Counted from the stretch's first letter, positions 15,543 to 19,892 are shown. The stretch: 20,209 bases of DNA from a virus (IMGVR_UViG_3300020200_000236:1-20209); one strand, 5' to 3'. Made by a program: numbers and translations. The notes: generated by a model from the letters alone, not told the origin.

Positions 15543-15869
15543 ATGAATCAGTTTATATCTGATTCTTTATTGAAAGAAAGAATAATTTCGGCACTTAAAT
15601 CAGTTTATGATCCTGAAATACCAGTTAACATATACGAACTTGGTCTAATCTATGATATACAGATTAACACCGATAACGATGTATTTGTCAAGATGACATT
15701 GACTACACCTGGTTGTCCTGTTGCGGAACATATGCCTAACATGGTACGCTCGGCAATTCAAGAGCGCGTGGTTGAGGTGCGTACAGTAAATATAGAAATT
15801 GTATGGGAACCTTCTTGGCGACCAGATATGATGAGTGAAGCTGCACGTCTTGAAATTGGAATGTTTTAA
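15543..15869 (+). CDS. sufT: SufT/DUF59 (MIP18-type) Fe-S cluster assembly protein
   Basis: The 108-aa product has the family signature DPEIPVNIYELGLIYDI at 23-39 and TTPGCPVAEHMP near 54-65, with the conserved Cys58. It ends WEPSWRPDMMSEAARLEIGMF, exactly how alphaproteobacterial SufT/YitW/PaaD-like proteins end. These proteins help mature Fe-S proteins; their precise biochemistry is not settled. The ATG follows the stop of the PstS-MlaC gene without a gap, and no good ribosome binding site is seen, so it is likely translated by coupling. Codon use is AT-rich, like the phage core. Confidence 0.88.
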   Translation: MNQFISDSLLKERIISALKSVYDPEIPVNIYELGLIYDIQINTDNDVFVKMTLTTPGCPVAEHMPNMVRSAIQERVVEVRTVNIEIVWEPSWRPDMMSEAARLEIGMF

Positions 15870-15958
15870 TTCTATCTTTCCATGATCAAGACAAGCTTAT
15901 CACTCATTTTACAAATTTCTTTAATCTACAACTTTATAATCTTCCAAGAAAGTATTTT

Positions 15959-16162
15959 TTAATCGAGCAAAAAGATCGCGCGCAACGCGCGACGCTTTAT
16001 ATTGTAAGAGTTTATAGATCGAATAAGATGAGCAATATGAATCTTTTTATATGTGCCCTTGGCAGACCAATTGCGAAAGGCAGAACATTCAAGAGAATTT
16101 TCTTCACATTTATTTATTAGTTCGCAATTCGTACAAGGCAATTCCATGTTAAATGATTTCAT
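15959..16162 (-). CDS. small Cys-rich protein, 67 aa, possible zinc-binding
   Basis: The N-terminal half has four cysteines spaced C-x2-C-x5-C-x6-C (Cys10, 13, 19, 26), then AFRNWSAKG. This looks like a small metal-binding module that I have seen in short phage or proteobacterial proteins, without known function. The basic C-terminus is encoded over the terminator hairpin at 15976-15992. ATGs at 16162 and 16147 are both possible; neither has a clear ribosome binding site. It is convergent with sufT. Confidence 0.6.
   Translation of the reverse strand: MKSFNMELPCTNCELINKCEENSLECSAFRNWSAKGTYKKIHIAHLIRSINSYNIKRRALRAIFLLD
15969..15993 (-). terminator. intrinsic terminator for the minus-strand Cys-rich gene
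   Basis: On the minus strand a GC-only 7-bp stem (15992-15986 with 15982-15976, 3-nt loop) is followed by AT and then five Ts (15973-15969). It overlaps the last codons of the minus ORF, an unusual but workable arrangement. Confidence 0.6.
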
Positions 16163-16194
16163 AATTAATTATTACTAATAGTTAATAAAAAAAG

Positions 16195-16363
16195 AATGGA
16201 ACGAAGTGTTCACTCTGTTCAACAGAGGATTTGCCTTGAGAGGAGATTATGTCGCCAAGGAGTGAGGTCAAAAGCGACATATTAACATCATCAGGCATCT
16301 ATAGCGGCACAAGGAGTTCATAATGCCGCCCTCGGTTTACCAGTACTGAAACTTCGTTCCATT
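16195..16363. ncRNA. candidate structured RNA (or tiny mobile element) closed by a perfect 13-bp inverted repeat
   Basis: Bases 16195-16207 are an exact inverted copy of 16351-16363. Inside are three further perfect stems: 16213-16218/16222-16227, 16248-16255/16274-16281 and 16304-16309/16324-16329. The last two loops each contain CAAGGAG. Such nesting suggests an RNA domain. The 13-bp ends and a matching AAG just outside each end would also fit a MITE-like element. The fold is symmetrical in DNA, so the strand is not decided, though the + strand has ribosome-binding-like sequences and two tiny overlapping ORFs. Confidence 0.5.
16249..16323 (+). CDS. possible 24-aa ORF inside the structured region
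   Basis: ATG at 16249 follows AGAGGAG (16239-16245) and encodes 24 residues beginning MSPRSEVKSDILTSSG. Its stop overlaps a second ATG (TAATG at 16321-16325). The second ORF, preceded by AAGGAG at 16312-16316, encodes only MPPSVYQY. The pair might be one small gene split by a frameshift, a leader arrangement, or incidental. There is no family recognition. Confidence 0.3.
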   Translation: MSPRSEVKSDILTSSGIYSGTRSS

Positions 16364-16365
16364 AA

Positions 16366-16500
16366 GGTAGGTGGTTAATCACTAGACACACAAAAATGAC
16401 TAACCAATAGTGCCCCACCATCGAGTGACTAATGATGAGCCCTTAAGGGCACCTACCCTGGGTAGGCACTGTAGTGGTATACCCAGGGTAGATACTGAAA
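16366..16500. repeat. palindrome-rich non-coding segment
   Basis: This stretch contains a 12-bp palindrome GCCCTTAAGGGC (16439-16450). Two near-identical dyads follow: CCTACC/GGTAGG at 16452-16466 and TACCC/GGGTA at 16480-16490. GGTAGGTG (16366-16373) is complementary to 16450-16457. TGGTTA (16372-16377) pairs with 16401-16406 while CACTA (16380-16384) pairs with 16408-16412, a possible pseudoknot on the + strand. The motif TACTGAAACT appears at 16344 and 16493. It may be a second RNA domain, the 3' region of the minus-strand regulator mRNA, or operators. No ORF here is credible. Confidence 0.45.
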
Positions 16501-16526
16501 CTACGACTAATAACTTTTGTTACAAG

Positions 16527-16772
16527 TTAGGCCGCAGCAAGAGCACGGTAGCCAGCGGCAATGACCGCCCGAGAGGGCGTACCAAGACGGTAGAACGTCT
16601 TAGTCTGGCCCTTTTCGTTAGTACGCTGATTAGCATAAACGGGATACCCGTTCATACGTAGACTAGACACCAGCGCACGTACATTACCAATATCAAACCT
16701 CGCTTCAATTTGAGCCGCACTAAGCTCCTCACCAGTATTGAGTGCATTTAGAACACGTTCAATCTTAGACAT
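16527..16772 (-). CDS. small winged-helix/HTH-like phage regulator, 81 aa
   Basis: The protein starts MSKIERVLNALNTGEELSA and continues AQIEARFDIGNVRALVSSLRMNGYPVY, a helix-turn-helix pattern. A short wing (ANQRTNEKGQTKTFYRLGTPSR) follows. I recall similar small HTH proteins in many marine and alphaproteobacterial phages. AAGGAAG lies 5 nt upstream of the ATG on the minus strand. Its predicted leader contains a complete hammerhead ribozyme (16858-16806) and begins at a sigma70 promoter (16922-16894). Self-cleavage would leave a ~39-nt leader. Codon use is intermediate and less AT-rich than the core genes. Confidence 0.85.
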   Translation of the reverse strand: MSKIERVLNALNTGEELSAAQIEARFDIGNVRALVSSLRMNGYPVYANQRTNEKGQTKTFYRLGTPSRAVIAAGYRALAAA

Positions 16773-16794
16773 ACTAACTTCCTTATGTTGTTGA

Positions 16795-16811
16795 CAGTAA
16801 CATTACTGCCA
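16795..16811 (-). promoter_or_regulatory. post-cleavage 5' hairpin in the regulator leader
   Basis: On the minus strand CAGTA (16808-16804) can pair with TACTG (16799-16795) around a 4-nt loop. The CAG is also part of hammerhead stem I, so this hairpin and the intact ribozyme exclude each other. It could form only after cleavage or during switching. Confidence 0.4.
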
Positions 16812-16858
16812 TACAAGATTAATATCTTGTTTCGTTCTTCAGAACTCATCAGTGGCAG
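16806..16858 (-). ncRNA. type I hammerhead ribozyme
   Basis: Read on the minus strand from 16858, every element of a hammerhead is present in order. Stem I 5' arm CTGCCA (16858-16853) leads to the core box CTGATGA (16852-16846). Stem II GTTC/GAAC with TGAA loop (16845-16834) and the core box GAAA (16833-16830) follow. Stem III is CAAGAT/ATCTTG with ATTA loop (16829-16814). After the UA of the cleavage triplet GUA (16813-16812) comes the stem I 3' arm TGGCAG (16811-16806). All three stems pair perfectly. Predicted self-cleavage is between 16812 and 16811, 39 nt before the HTH gene ATG. A promoter at 16922-16894 would transcribe it. Confidence 0.93.
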
Positions 16859-16893
16859 AAAAAAGTTAGGCTCATTTAACCAATCATATGGCC

Positions 16894-16922
16894 ACAATAC
16901 CAGGCTTTGAAAATAATGTCAA
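16894..16922 (-). promoter_or_regulatory. sigma70 promoter for the hammerhead leader and HTH gene
   Basis: On the minus strand TTGACA (16922-16917) and TATTGT (16899-16894) are 17 nt apart. The predicted start is near 16887, placing the hammerhead about 30 nt into the transcript. The block around the -35 (16909-16924) is identical to 17409-17424, before the next minus-strand gene. Confidence 0.65.
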
Positions 16923-17048
16923 GACAATTATAATACAATTTTTAAAAAAAAGTTGTTTAAATAGGTCATGCTATCGTTAAATGGTTCTAAATGGTTGTAT
17001 AAATGGGTGCCATTTCTCATGAGAAACAGATAGTCGGAGGATGGGGCG
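16923..17048. other. AT-rich intergenic stretch, no gene seen
   Basis: This gap between the HTH promoter and the next minus-strand gene holds AT-rich self-complementary DNA at 16935-16960. A loose repeat of AAATGGTT-like units occurs around 16978-17008, and a 14-bp palindrome TTTCTCATGAGAAA near 17015-17030 follows the stop of the minus gene. I see no ORF. The palindrome lacks a U-run and so is a weak terminator candidate. Confidence 0.4.
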
Positions 17049-17387
17049 TTAGTAGTCATCGAGCGCGCGCACGTCGGCAAACACCCAGACTTGCTGGCCC
17101 TTGTCAAGGCCGCCGTTAATGAGTTTCCCCGACCACCCCATCTTGTTGCATAGGGCTTCAACGGCGCGAAAATGCCTCTCGTCGTTGAGCGCTCGCCGTC
17201 CTGCCGGCCACGTCCCCAGGCCTGTAACGTCATCGGGATAGGGGATCGAAACCTTGATGCCGCACCCGCTGGTGGCGCTTATTCGTGCGCCTCGAGTGTT
17301 CGTCGGCCCATGATAACGTGTGATGATGGCCTGCCTGTAACCACCAAGGTTTTCTACAGTTGAGGAAGTCTTCGTTCTATTTACCAT
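17049..17387 (-). CDS. small conserved phage/alphaproteobacterial protein, 112 aa
   Basis: The product has GGYRQAIITRYHGPTNTRG near the N-terminus and RHFRAVEALCNKMGW in the second half. This resembles small proteins common in phages of GC-rich bacteria (YRQAI-TRY-GPTN-RG type) with no known function. The open frame extends to 17525, but those codons are AT-rich and lie upstream of a likely promoter. I place the start at ATG 17387, close to the predicted transcription start, so it may be leaderless; 17393 is another option. Codon use is GC-rich, unlike its flanks. Confidence 0.75.
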   Translation of the reverse strand: MVNRTKTSSTVENLGGYRQAIITRYHGPTNTRGARISATSGCGIKVSIPYPDDVTGLGTWPAGRRALNDERHFRAVEALCNKMGWSGKLINGGLDKGQQVWVFADVRALDDY

Positions 17388-17393
17388 AATCAT

Positions 17394-17422
17394 ATGGTAT
17401 AAAAAATGGAAAATAATGTCAA
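17394..17422 (-). promoter_or_regulatory. sigma70 promoter for the minus-strand 112-aa gene
   Basis: On the minus strand TTGACA (17422-17417) and TACCAT (17399-17394) are 17 nt apart. The expected start is near 17387, which is itself an ATG, suggesting a leaderless mRNA. It shares a 16-bp block over the -35 and a 10-bp AATCATATGG block with the promoter at 16894-16922. Confidence 0.55.
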
Positions 17423-17463
17423 GAAAAAAATGCGGTTTTAAGTTAAAATTATTTCTCTGTATT

Positions 17464-17490
17464 ATCAATGACTTATCATAAGTCATTGAT
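17464..17490. repeat. 27-bp perfect palindrome (13-bp arms, 1-nt centre)
   Basis: Bases 17464-17476 are the exact inverse of 17478-17490 around C17477. It lies between divergent genes and overlaps the first 31-bp direct repeat. Candidate roles are an operator for a dimeric regulator, a replication-initiator site, or a strong hairpin. Confidence 0.8.
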
Positions 17491-17509
17491 TTTATTGATA
17501 AAAATAAAT
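17479..17509. repeat. 31-bp direct repeat, copy 1
   Basis: Identical over 31 bp to 17548-17578, with 69-bp periodicity. Starts TAAGTCATTGATTTTATTG. Part of it (17485-17496) is also the inverse of 17515-17526. Confidence 0.9.
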
Positions 17510-17547
17510 TACTTAATAAAATCAATCACTTAGCAAAACTCAAATCG

Positions 17548-17578
17548 TAAGTCATTGATTTTATTGATAAAAATAAAT
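17548..17578. repeat. 31-bp direct repeat, copy 2
   Basis: Second exact copy of 17479-17509, ending 22 bp before the -35 of the promoter at 17601. That location suits an operator or an iteron. Confidence 0.9.
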
Positions 17579-17600
17579 CAAAAAAAACCAAAAAAAACAC

Positions 17601-17639
17601 TTTACAAAATAAAAAATAAAGAGTAGGATATACCTACAA
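17601..17639 (+). promoter_or_regulatory. promoter cassette, copy 1
   Basis: TTTACA (17601-17606), 17-nt spacer, TAGGAT (17624-17629), then an ATG at 17639, 9 nt after the -10. From 17603 to 17623 it is identical to the cassettes at 19182 and 19548. It drives the GC-rich small gene cluster. The predicted start near 17636 implies an almost leaderless first ORF. Confidence 0.75.
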
Positions 17640-17992
17640 TGAATGATGAATGGAAACACACTATGGCAAATTTTCGCGATACCGTACGCTTGCAAGCCCG
17701 CGCTCGCGCCGCACGCTCGCAAGCAATCGCTGCGCGCTGCTACAAGCTGCGTGCTCAGCACGCGCGCCTGCGCTACAAGCTTGACTCAGACGTCCTGAAA
17801 GACGCCGCTCCTGATCTATACTTCGCCCTTGCGCAAATCATCGAAGCTTGCCACACGACCGAATATCGCGATCCCTTGACCCATGCGCAAATCTCCGACA
17901 TTGCAAACTTCGCTCTTCTCAAGGCGCGCGGCTTTGATCATTATGCCAACTTGGCAGATGGCGCGCCATTTGCCGACCCGGAAGTGGAGTGA
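17639..17992 (+). CDS. unknown phage protein, 117 aa
   Basis: The N-terminal half is Arg/Ala-rich and helical (VRLQARARAARSQAIAARC, then KLRAQHARLRYKL). The C-terminal half, with DAAPDLYFALAQIIEAC and ISDIANFALLKARG, resembles a short domain common in small phage proteins of unknown function. An alternative start is ATG 17663. The DNA is GC-rich, unlike the phage core, suggesting acquisition from another phage or host. It is the first gene after the promoter cassette. Confidence 0.75.
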   Translation: MNDEWKHTMANFRDTVRLQARARAARSQAIAARCYKLRAQHARLRYKLDSDVLKDAAPDLYFALAQIIEACHTTEYRDPLTHAQISDIANFALLKARGFDHYANLADGAPFADPEVE

Positions 17993-17998
17993 CCACCA

Positions 17999-18262
17999 AT
18001 GTTCTACAGCGAAGATGAGGACTGCACGTGCAGTCGGTGCACCGCTTTGCGATTTTTCCTAGGCGACGCCTGCCCAGTCTGCGACGAACAACACATTGAG
18101 CACAACCAGCTACCCCTCACACGAGGTCGCGCCTACCTGTGCCACGATTGTGGACACCAGTGGAACGCGGACAATTACGCCTTCGAGACCAAGGTGCGCG
18201 CCTGGCAGGCGGTGGACACCAGTGGGACGCGGACAATTACCGCTAGGAGCACACTCTCATGA
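17999..18262 (+). CDS. zinc-ribbon protein, 87 aa, with probably altered C-terminus
   Basis: Cysteine pairs CTCSRC (residues 9-14), CPVC and CHDCGHQW suggest one or two zinc-binding knuckles, a zinc ribbon that might bind nucleic acid. A 29-bp segment at 18150-18178, encoding CGHQWNADNY, recurs at 18212-18240 with one mismatch. The 62-bp offset means the second copy is read in another frame, giving the tail VDTSGTRTIT. The original C-terminus was therefore probably different. Its stop overlaps the next start (ATGA). Confidence 0.75.
   Translation: MFYSEDEDCTCSRCTALRFFLGDACPVCDEQHIEHNQLPLTRGRAYLCHDCGHQWNADNYAFETKVRAWQAVDTSGTRTITARSTLS
18150..18240 (+). repeat. 29-bp direct repeat pair, 62 bp apart, out of frame
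   Basis: 18150-18178 and 18212-18240 differ at one base. The offset is not a multiple of three, so the duplication changed the reading frame of the zinc-ribbon gene's end. Confidence 0.85.
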
Positions 18263-18663
18263 TCGCACAGACGAAACTCAACTCAGACACAACAAAGACC
18301 AAGGAGCGCCTGCGCCCGATCCAGCGCGAGGATGTCGAGCGCTGGGCCGCCGACCGCGTTGCTATGTTAAAAAAGCATCGTGAGCATCTACGGGGATGGC
18401 GTCGGCAGGAAGCCGGTCGACTTCAAGTGAAGCTGCGGCTGCTCGATGGCATTGATTTGCAAATCAATACAAGCTTGTCGCCGTACATGGAATTTTACAA
18501 GCAAGCTGAGCAGTATGCCGCCAAGCGCGGTGATGATATGACCTTTGTGCATTGGTATAAGCGATATCGCGAATTGTACAGTGTCGAAGAAAGTACTTGG
18601 TATGCTCTTTCTTTTTTATACAATGACGATATAGCCAACGCTCTGGCCTCGGGCCAACAATGA
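18259..18663 (+). CDS. unknown protein, 134 aa
   Basis: I do not recognise this protein. It is largely helical and basic in the first half (REDVERWAADRVAMLKKHRE, then HLRGWRRQEAGRLQVKLR) and aromatic in the second (MTFVHWYKRYRELYSVEE, then STWYALSFLYNDD). The ATG overlaps the previous stop (ATGA). Composition shifts from GC-rich at the start to more AT-rich after about 18450. Confidence 0.7.
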   Translation: MIAQTKLNSDTTKTKERLRPIQREDVERWAADRVAMLKKHREHLRGWRRQEAGRLQVKLRLLDGIDLQINTSLSPYMEFYKQAEQYAAKRGDDMTFVHWYKRYRELYSVEESTWYALSFLYNDDIANALASGQQ

Positions 18664-18708
18664 CAATGATCAAGCAAGGCGATATGTCCTATCGTAAGGA
18701 AGTGTAAA

Positions 18709-18837
18709 ATGAGAAATCTAATTATTGGTTTTGTTTTGGGGTTGATTGTAGCTACGGTGGGCTTCTCGGGCATTGCCCGAATGGTGGATCGTGGTGTGAA
18801 CGCCATACAAGAACAAAGCCGAGAATTGGCCCAGTAA
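18709..18837 (+). CDS. small membrane protein, 42 aa
   Basis: The ATG at 18709 follows AAGGAA (18696-18701) at good spacing and encodes 42 residues. MRNLIIGFVLGLIVATVGF is a single membrane segment, followed by SGIARMVDRGVNAIQEQSR and a short tail. I recall very similar tiny proteins in T4-like cyanophages, function unknown. The N-terminus is probably cytoplasmic, with a short amphipathic helix after the membrane segment. Confidence 0.75.
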   Translation: MRNLIIGFVLGLIVATVGFSGIARMVDRGVNAIQEQSRELAQ

Positions 18838-18854
18838 AACGGTCACAATTTATT

Positions 18855-19103
18855 ATGAATAACTATCAATTCAACCGAACGGCGCCAACGCCGGTATGGT
18901 CACGTAGTGATACTAAAGCTGTTATTATGTATCGCAATTTTCAATGCTATCGTGATTCACATGGTTTCTATTGGGAAGGAGGAGCTCCAAATGATGGTAG
19001 CATTTGGTATGCGACGCTGGACGAAGTAAAAAAGGATATTGATCTATACCATGATGAACGCGCAAACTGGGACATGGAAAGAGCGATTGAAGACGCCAGA
19101 TGA
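18855..19103 (+). CDS. unknown phage protein, 82 aa
   Basis: The core MYRNFQCYRDSHGFYWEGG, then WYATLDEVKKDIDLYHD looks like a small alpha/beta protein of a type common in phage genomes, with no known role. No ribosome binding site precedes ATG 18855; a start at 18927 (MYRNF) is possible but equally unsupported. It lies just after the small membrane protein. Confidence 0.65.
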   Translation: MNNYQFNRTAPTPVWSRSDTKAVIMYRNFQCYRDSHGFYWEGGAPNDGSIWYATLDEVKKDIDLYHDERANWDMERAIEDAR

Positions 19104-19151
19104 TCTTAATCTCCCTGCCTCCGGGCTCGGAGCACGGAGTCAAGAAATATC

Positions 19152-19222
19152 TTGATCGTTCGCGCCTTGATAAAAAAATGCTTGACAAAATAAAAAATAA
19201 AGAGTAGAATGTGTCTACAATG
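19152..19222 (+). promoter_or_regulatory. promoter cassette, copy 2
   Basis: TTGACA (19182-19187), 17-nt spacer, TAGAAT (19205-19210), then ATG at 19220. The whole 71-bp block matches 19517-19588 with one indel and a few substitutions, including 30 bp upstream of the -35. It drives the 15-codon ORF and the hairpin-rich segment. Confidence 0.8.
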
Positions 19223-19267
19223 AATGAAATTCAATATGCACTTAGTAGATATACGATTTATGGGTGA
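19220..19267 (+). CDS. possible leaderless 15-aa ORF
   Basis: The ATG lies 9 nt after the -10 box and encodes MNEIQYALSRYTIYG before a stop. It may be a leader peptide, or an accidental ORF at the start of an RNA gene. The third cassette is also followed by a 15-codon ORF from the same position. Confidence 0.3.
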   Translation: MNEIQYALSRYTIYG

Positions 19268-19368
19268 GCAGTTCGGAAGGACGAACTTGAAATATTAACG
19301 GTCTTTGAAACCGTATGGCACGAGCCTATATAAGCGACGAAGTGGTCTCGCGATGAAGATATATAGGT
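19265..19368 (+). ncRNA. candidate small RNA with three hairpins
   Basis: Three perfect stems follow each other. GTTCG/CGAAC (19271-19275/19282-19286) has loop GAAGGA. ACGGT/ACCGT is at 19298-19302/19310-19314. CCTATATA/TATATAGG (19325-19332/19360-19367) encloses GCGA/TCGC (19334-19337/19348-19351). They lie directly downstream of a strong promoter and no long ORF covers them convincingly. The loop GGA could attract a CsrA-type protein or the ribosome's anti-Shine-Dalgarno; this is speculation. No terminator is obvious. Confidence 0.45.
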
Positions 19369-19384
19369 AATGCTCAGTATTTCA

Positions 19385-19573
19385 ATGATGAAGAAAGCGC
19401 TGGTTGCCGCAGTGCTGATAGAAGATCCGCTATGGCAGCCGTGGCCACAGACTGATGCGCTGGTTCGTCATCAAAGCAGGTATCAAGCCCTGCCTCACCC
19501 GCCACAAAAAATTTTTTTGATCGTTCGCGCCTTGATAAAGAAAATGCTTGACAAAATAAAAAATAAAGAGTAG
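19385..19573 (+). CDS. doubtful ORF, about 62 aa
   Basis: An open frame (MMKKALVAAVLIEDPLWQPW onward) without a ribosome binding site. Its last ~20 codons are the promoter repeat at 19517-19576 read as protein, so it is probably a remnant or not a gene. The GC-rich part (19400-19500) may be a fragment brought in with the repeat. Confidence 0.2.
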   Translation: MMKKALVAAVLIEDPLWQPWPQTDALVRHQSRYQALPHPPQKIFLIVRALIKKMLDKIKNKE

Positions 19574-19588
19574 AATATGTTTACAATG
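19517..19588 (+). promoter_or_regulatory. promoter cassette, copy 3
   Basis: TTGACA (19548-19553), 17-nt spacer, TAGAAT (19571-19576), then ATG at 19586. Near-identical to 19152-19222. It probably drives the small ORFs from 19586, the gene at 19659 and perhaps the HNH gene at 19904. Confidence 0.8.
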
Positions 19589-19633
19589 CACGTCCTGACC
19601 GAATGCAACAAAAACTTTAATGGTTCATTATGA
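19586..19633 (+). CDS. possible leaderless 15-aa ORF, copy after cassette 3
   Basis: Encodes MHVLTECNKNFNGSL from the ATG in the cassette. Its stop overlaps a further ATG (19630) opening a 10-codon frame, which in turn overlaps the start at 19659. The chain of overlaps could pass ribosomes to the 77-aa gene. Confidence 0.3.
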   Translation: MHVLTECNKNFNGSL

Positions 19634-19658
19634 ATTGTAAATTAAGAAAGATAGCGAT

Positions 19659-19892
19659 ATGAGATTTAGAAAATTAACAACCGATCCATTTACGAAAATC
19701 ATGACCTCCGGCACATCGGCGATTTCCATGAATTCGAATGTTTCTCACATTTTATCACCAATGAAAAATACCGATATTAATCGGTATATCAAAACTGGCG
19801 ATTGGTCTGAATTGTTGGAAAAAGCAAAACTTCAAACCAATCGTTTTCGTCGTGAATTTTATAAAAATGACCGTCATCATCATTATCTTTAA
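19659..19892 (+). CDS. unknown protein, 77 aa
   Basis: I do not recognise it. It is basic, with MRFRKLTTDPFTKIM at the start and a His-rich end (KNDRHHHYL). The central part NTDINRYIKTGDWSELLEKA suggests two short helices. It lacks its own ribosome binding site; the ATG overlaps the stop of a 10-codon ORF. AT-rich codon use matches the phage core. Confidence 0.55.
   Translation: MRFRKLTTDPFTKIMTSGTSAISMNSNVSHILSPMKNTDINRYIKTGDWSELLEKAKLQTNRFRREFYKNDRHHHYL

Noticed and set aside
16288-16294. A second CTGATGA on the minus strand, suggesting another hammerhead
   Set aside because: No GAAA box or matching stems follow at a suitable distance.
16380-16412. CACTAGAC and TAGTG as R and S elements of a group I intron
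   Set aside because: The spacing is far too short for P3 and P8 and no flanking exon gene is interrupted.
16366-16420. CCCCACCA end and internal pairing suggesting a tRNA or tmRNA 3' end
   Set aside because: No T-loop sequence, no matching acceptor arm and no tag-like reading frame; not a tRNA-like fold.
16425-16455. + strand AATGATGAG followed by a GCCC/GGGC stem, resembling a hammerhead core and stem II
   Set aside because: The essential C of CTGATGA is replaced and no GAAA follows the stem (CACC instead).
16410-16661. 83-codon + strand ORF over the palindromic segment
   Set aside because: It runs antisense into the HTH gene, has no ribosome binding site and no plausible protein character.
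17388-17525. Upstream extension of the minus-strand gene to 17525
   Set aside because: The added residues are hydrophobic AT-rich translation of a promoter and palindrome; the promoter start near 17387 makes the shorter form more likely.
17479-17578. 31-bp repeats considered as a CRISPR array
   Set aside because: Only two copies, extremely AT-rich, overlapping a palindrome, and no cas genes nearby.
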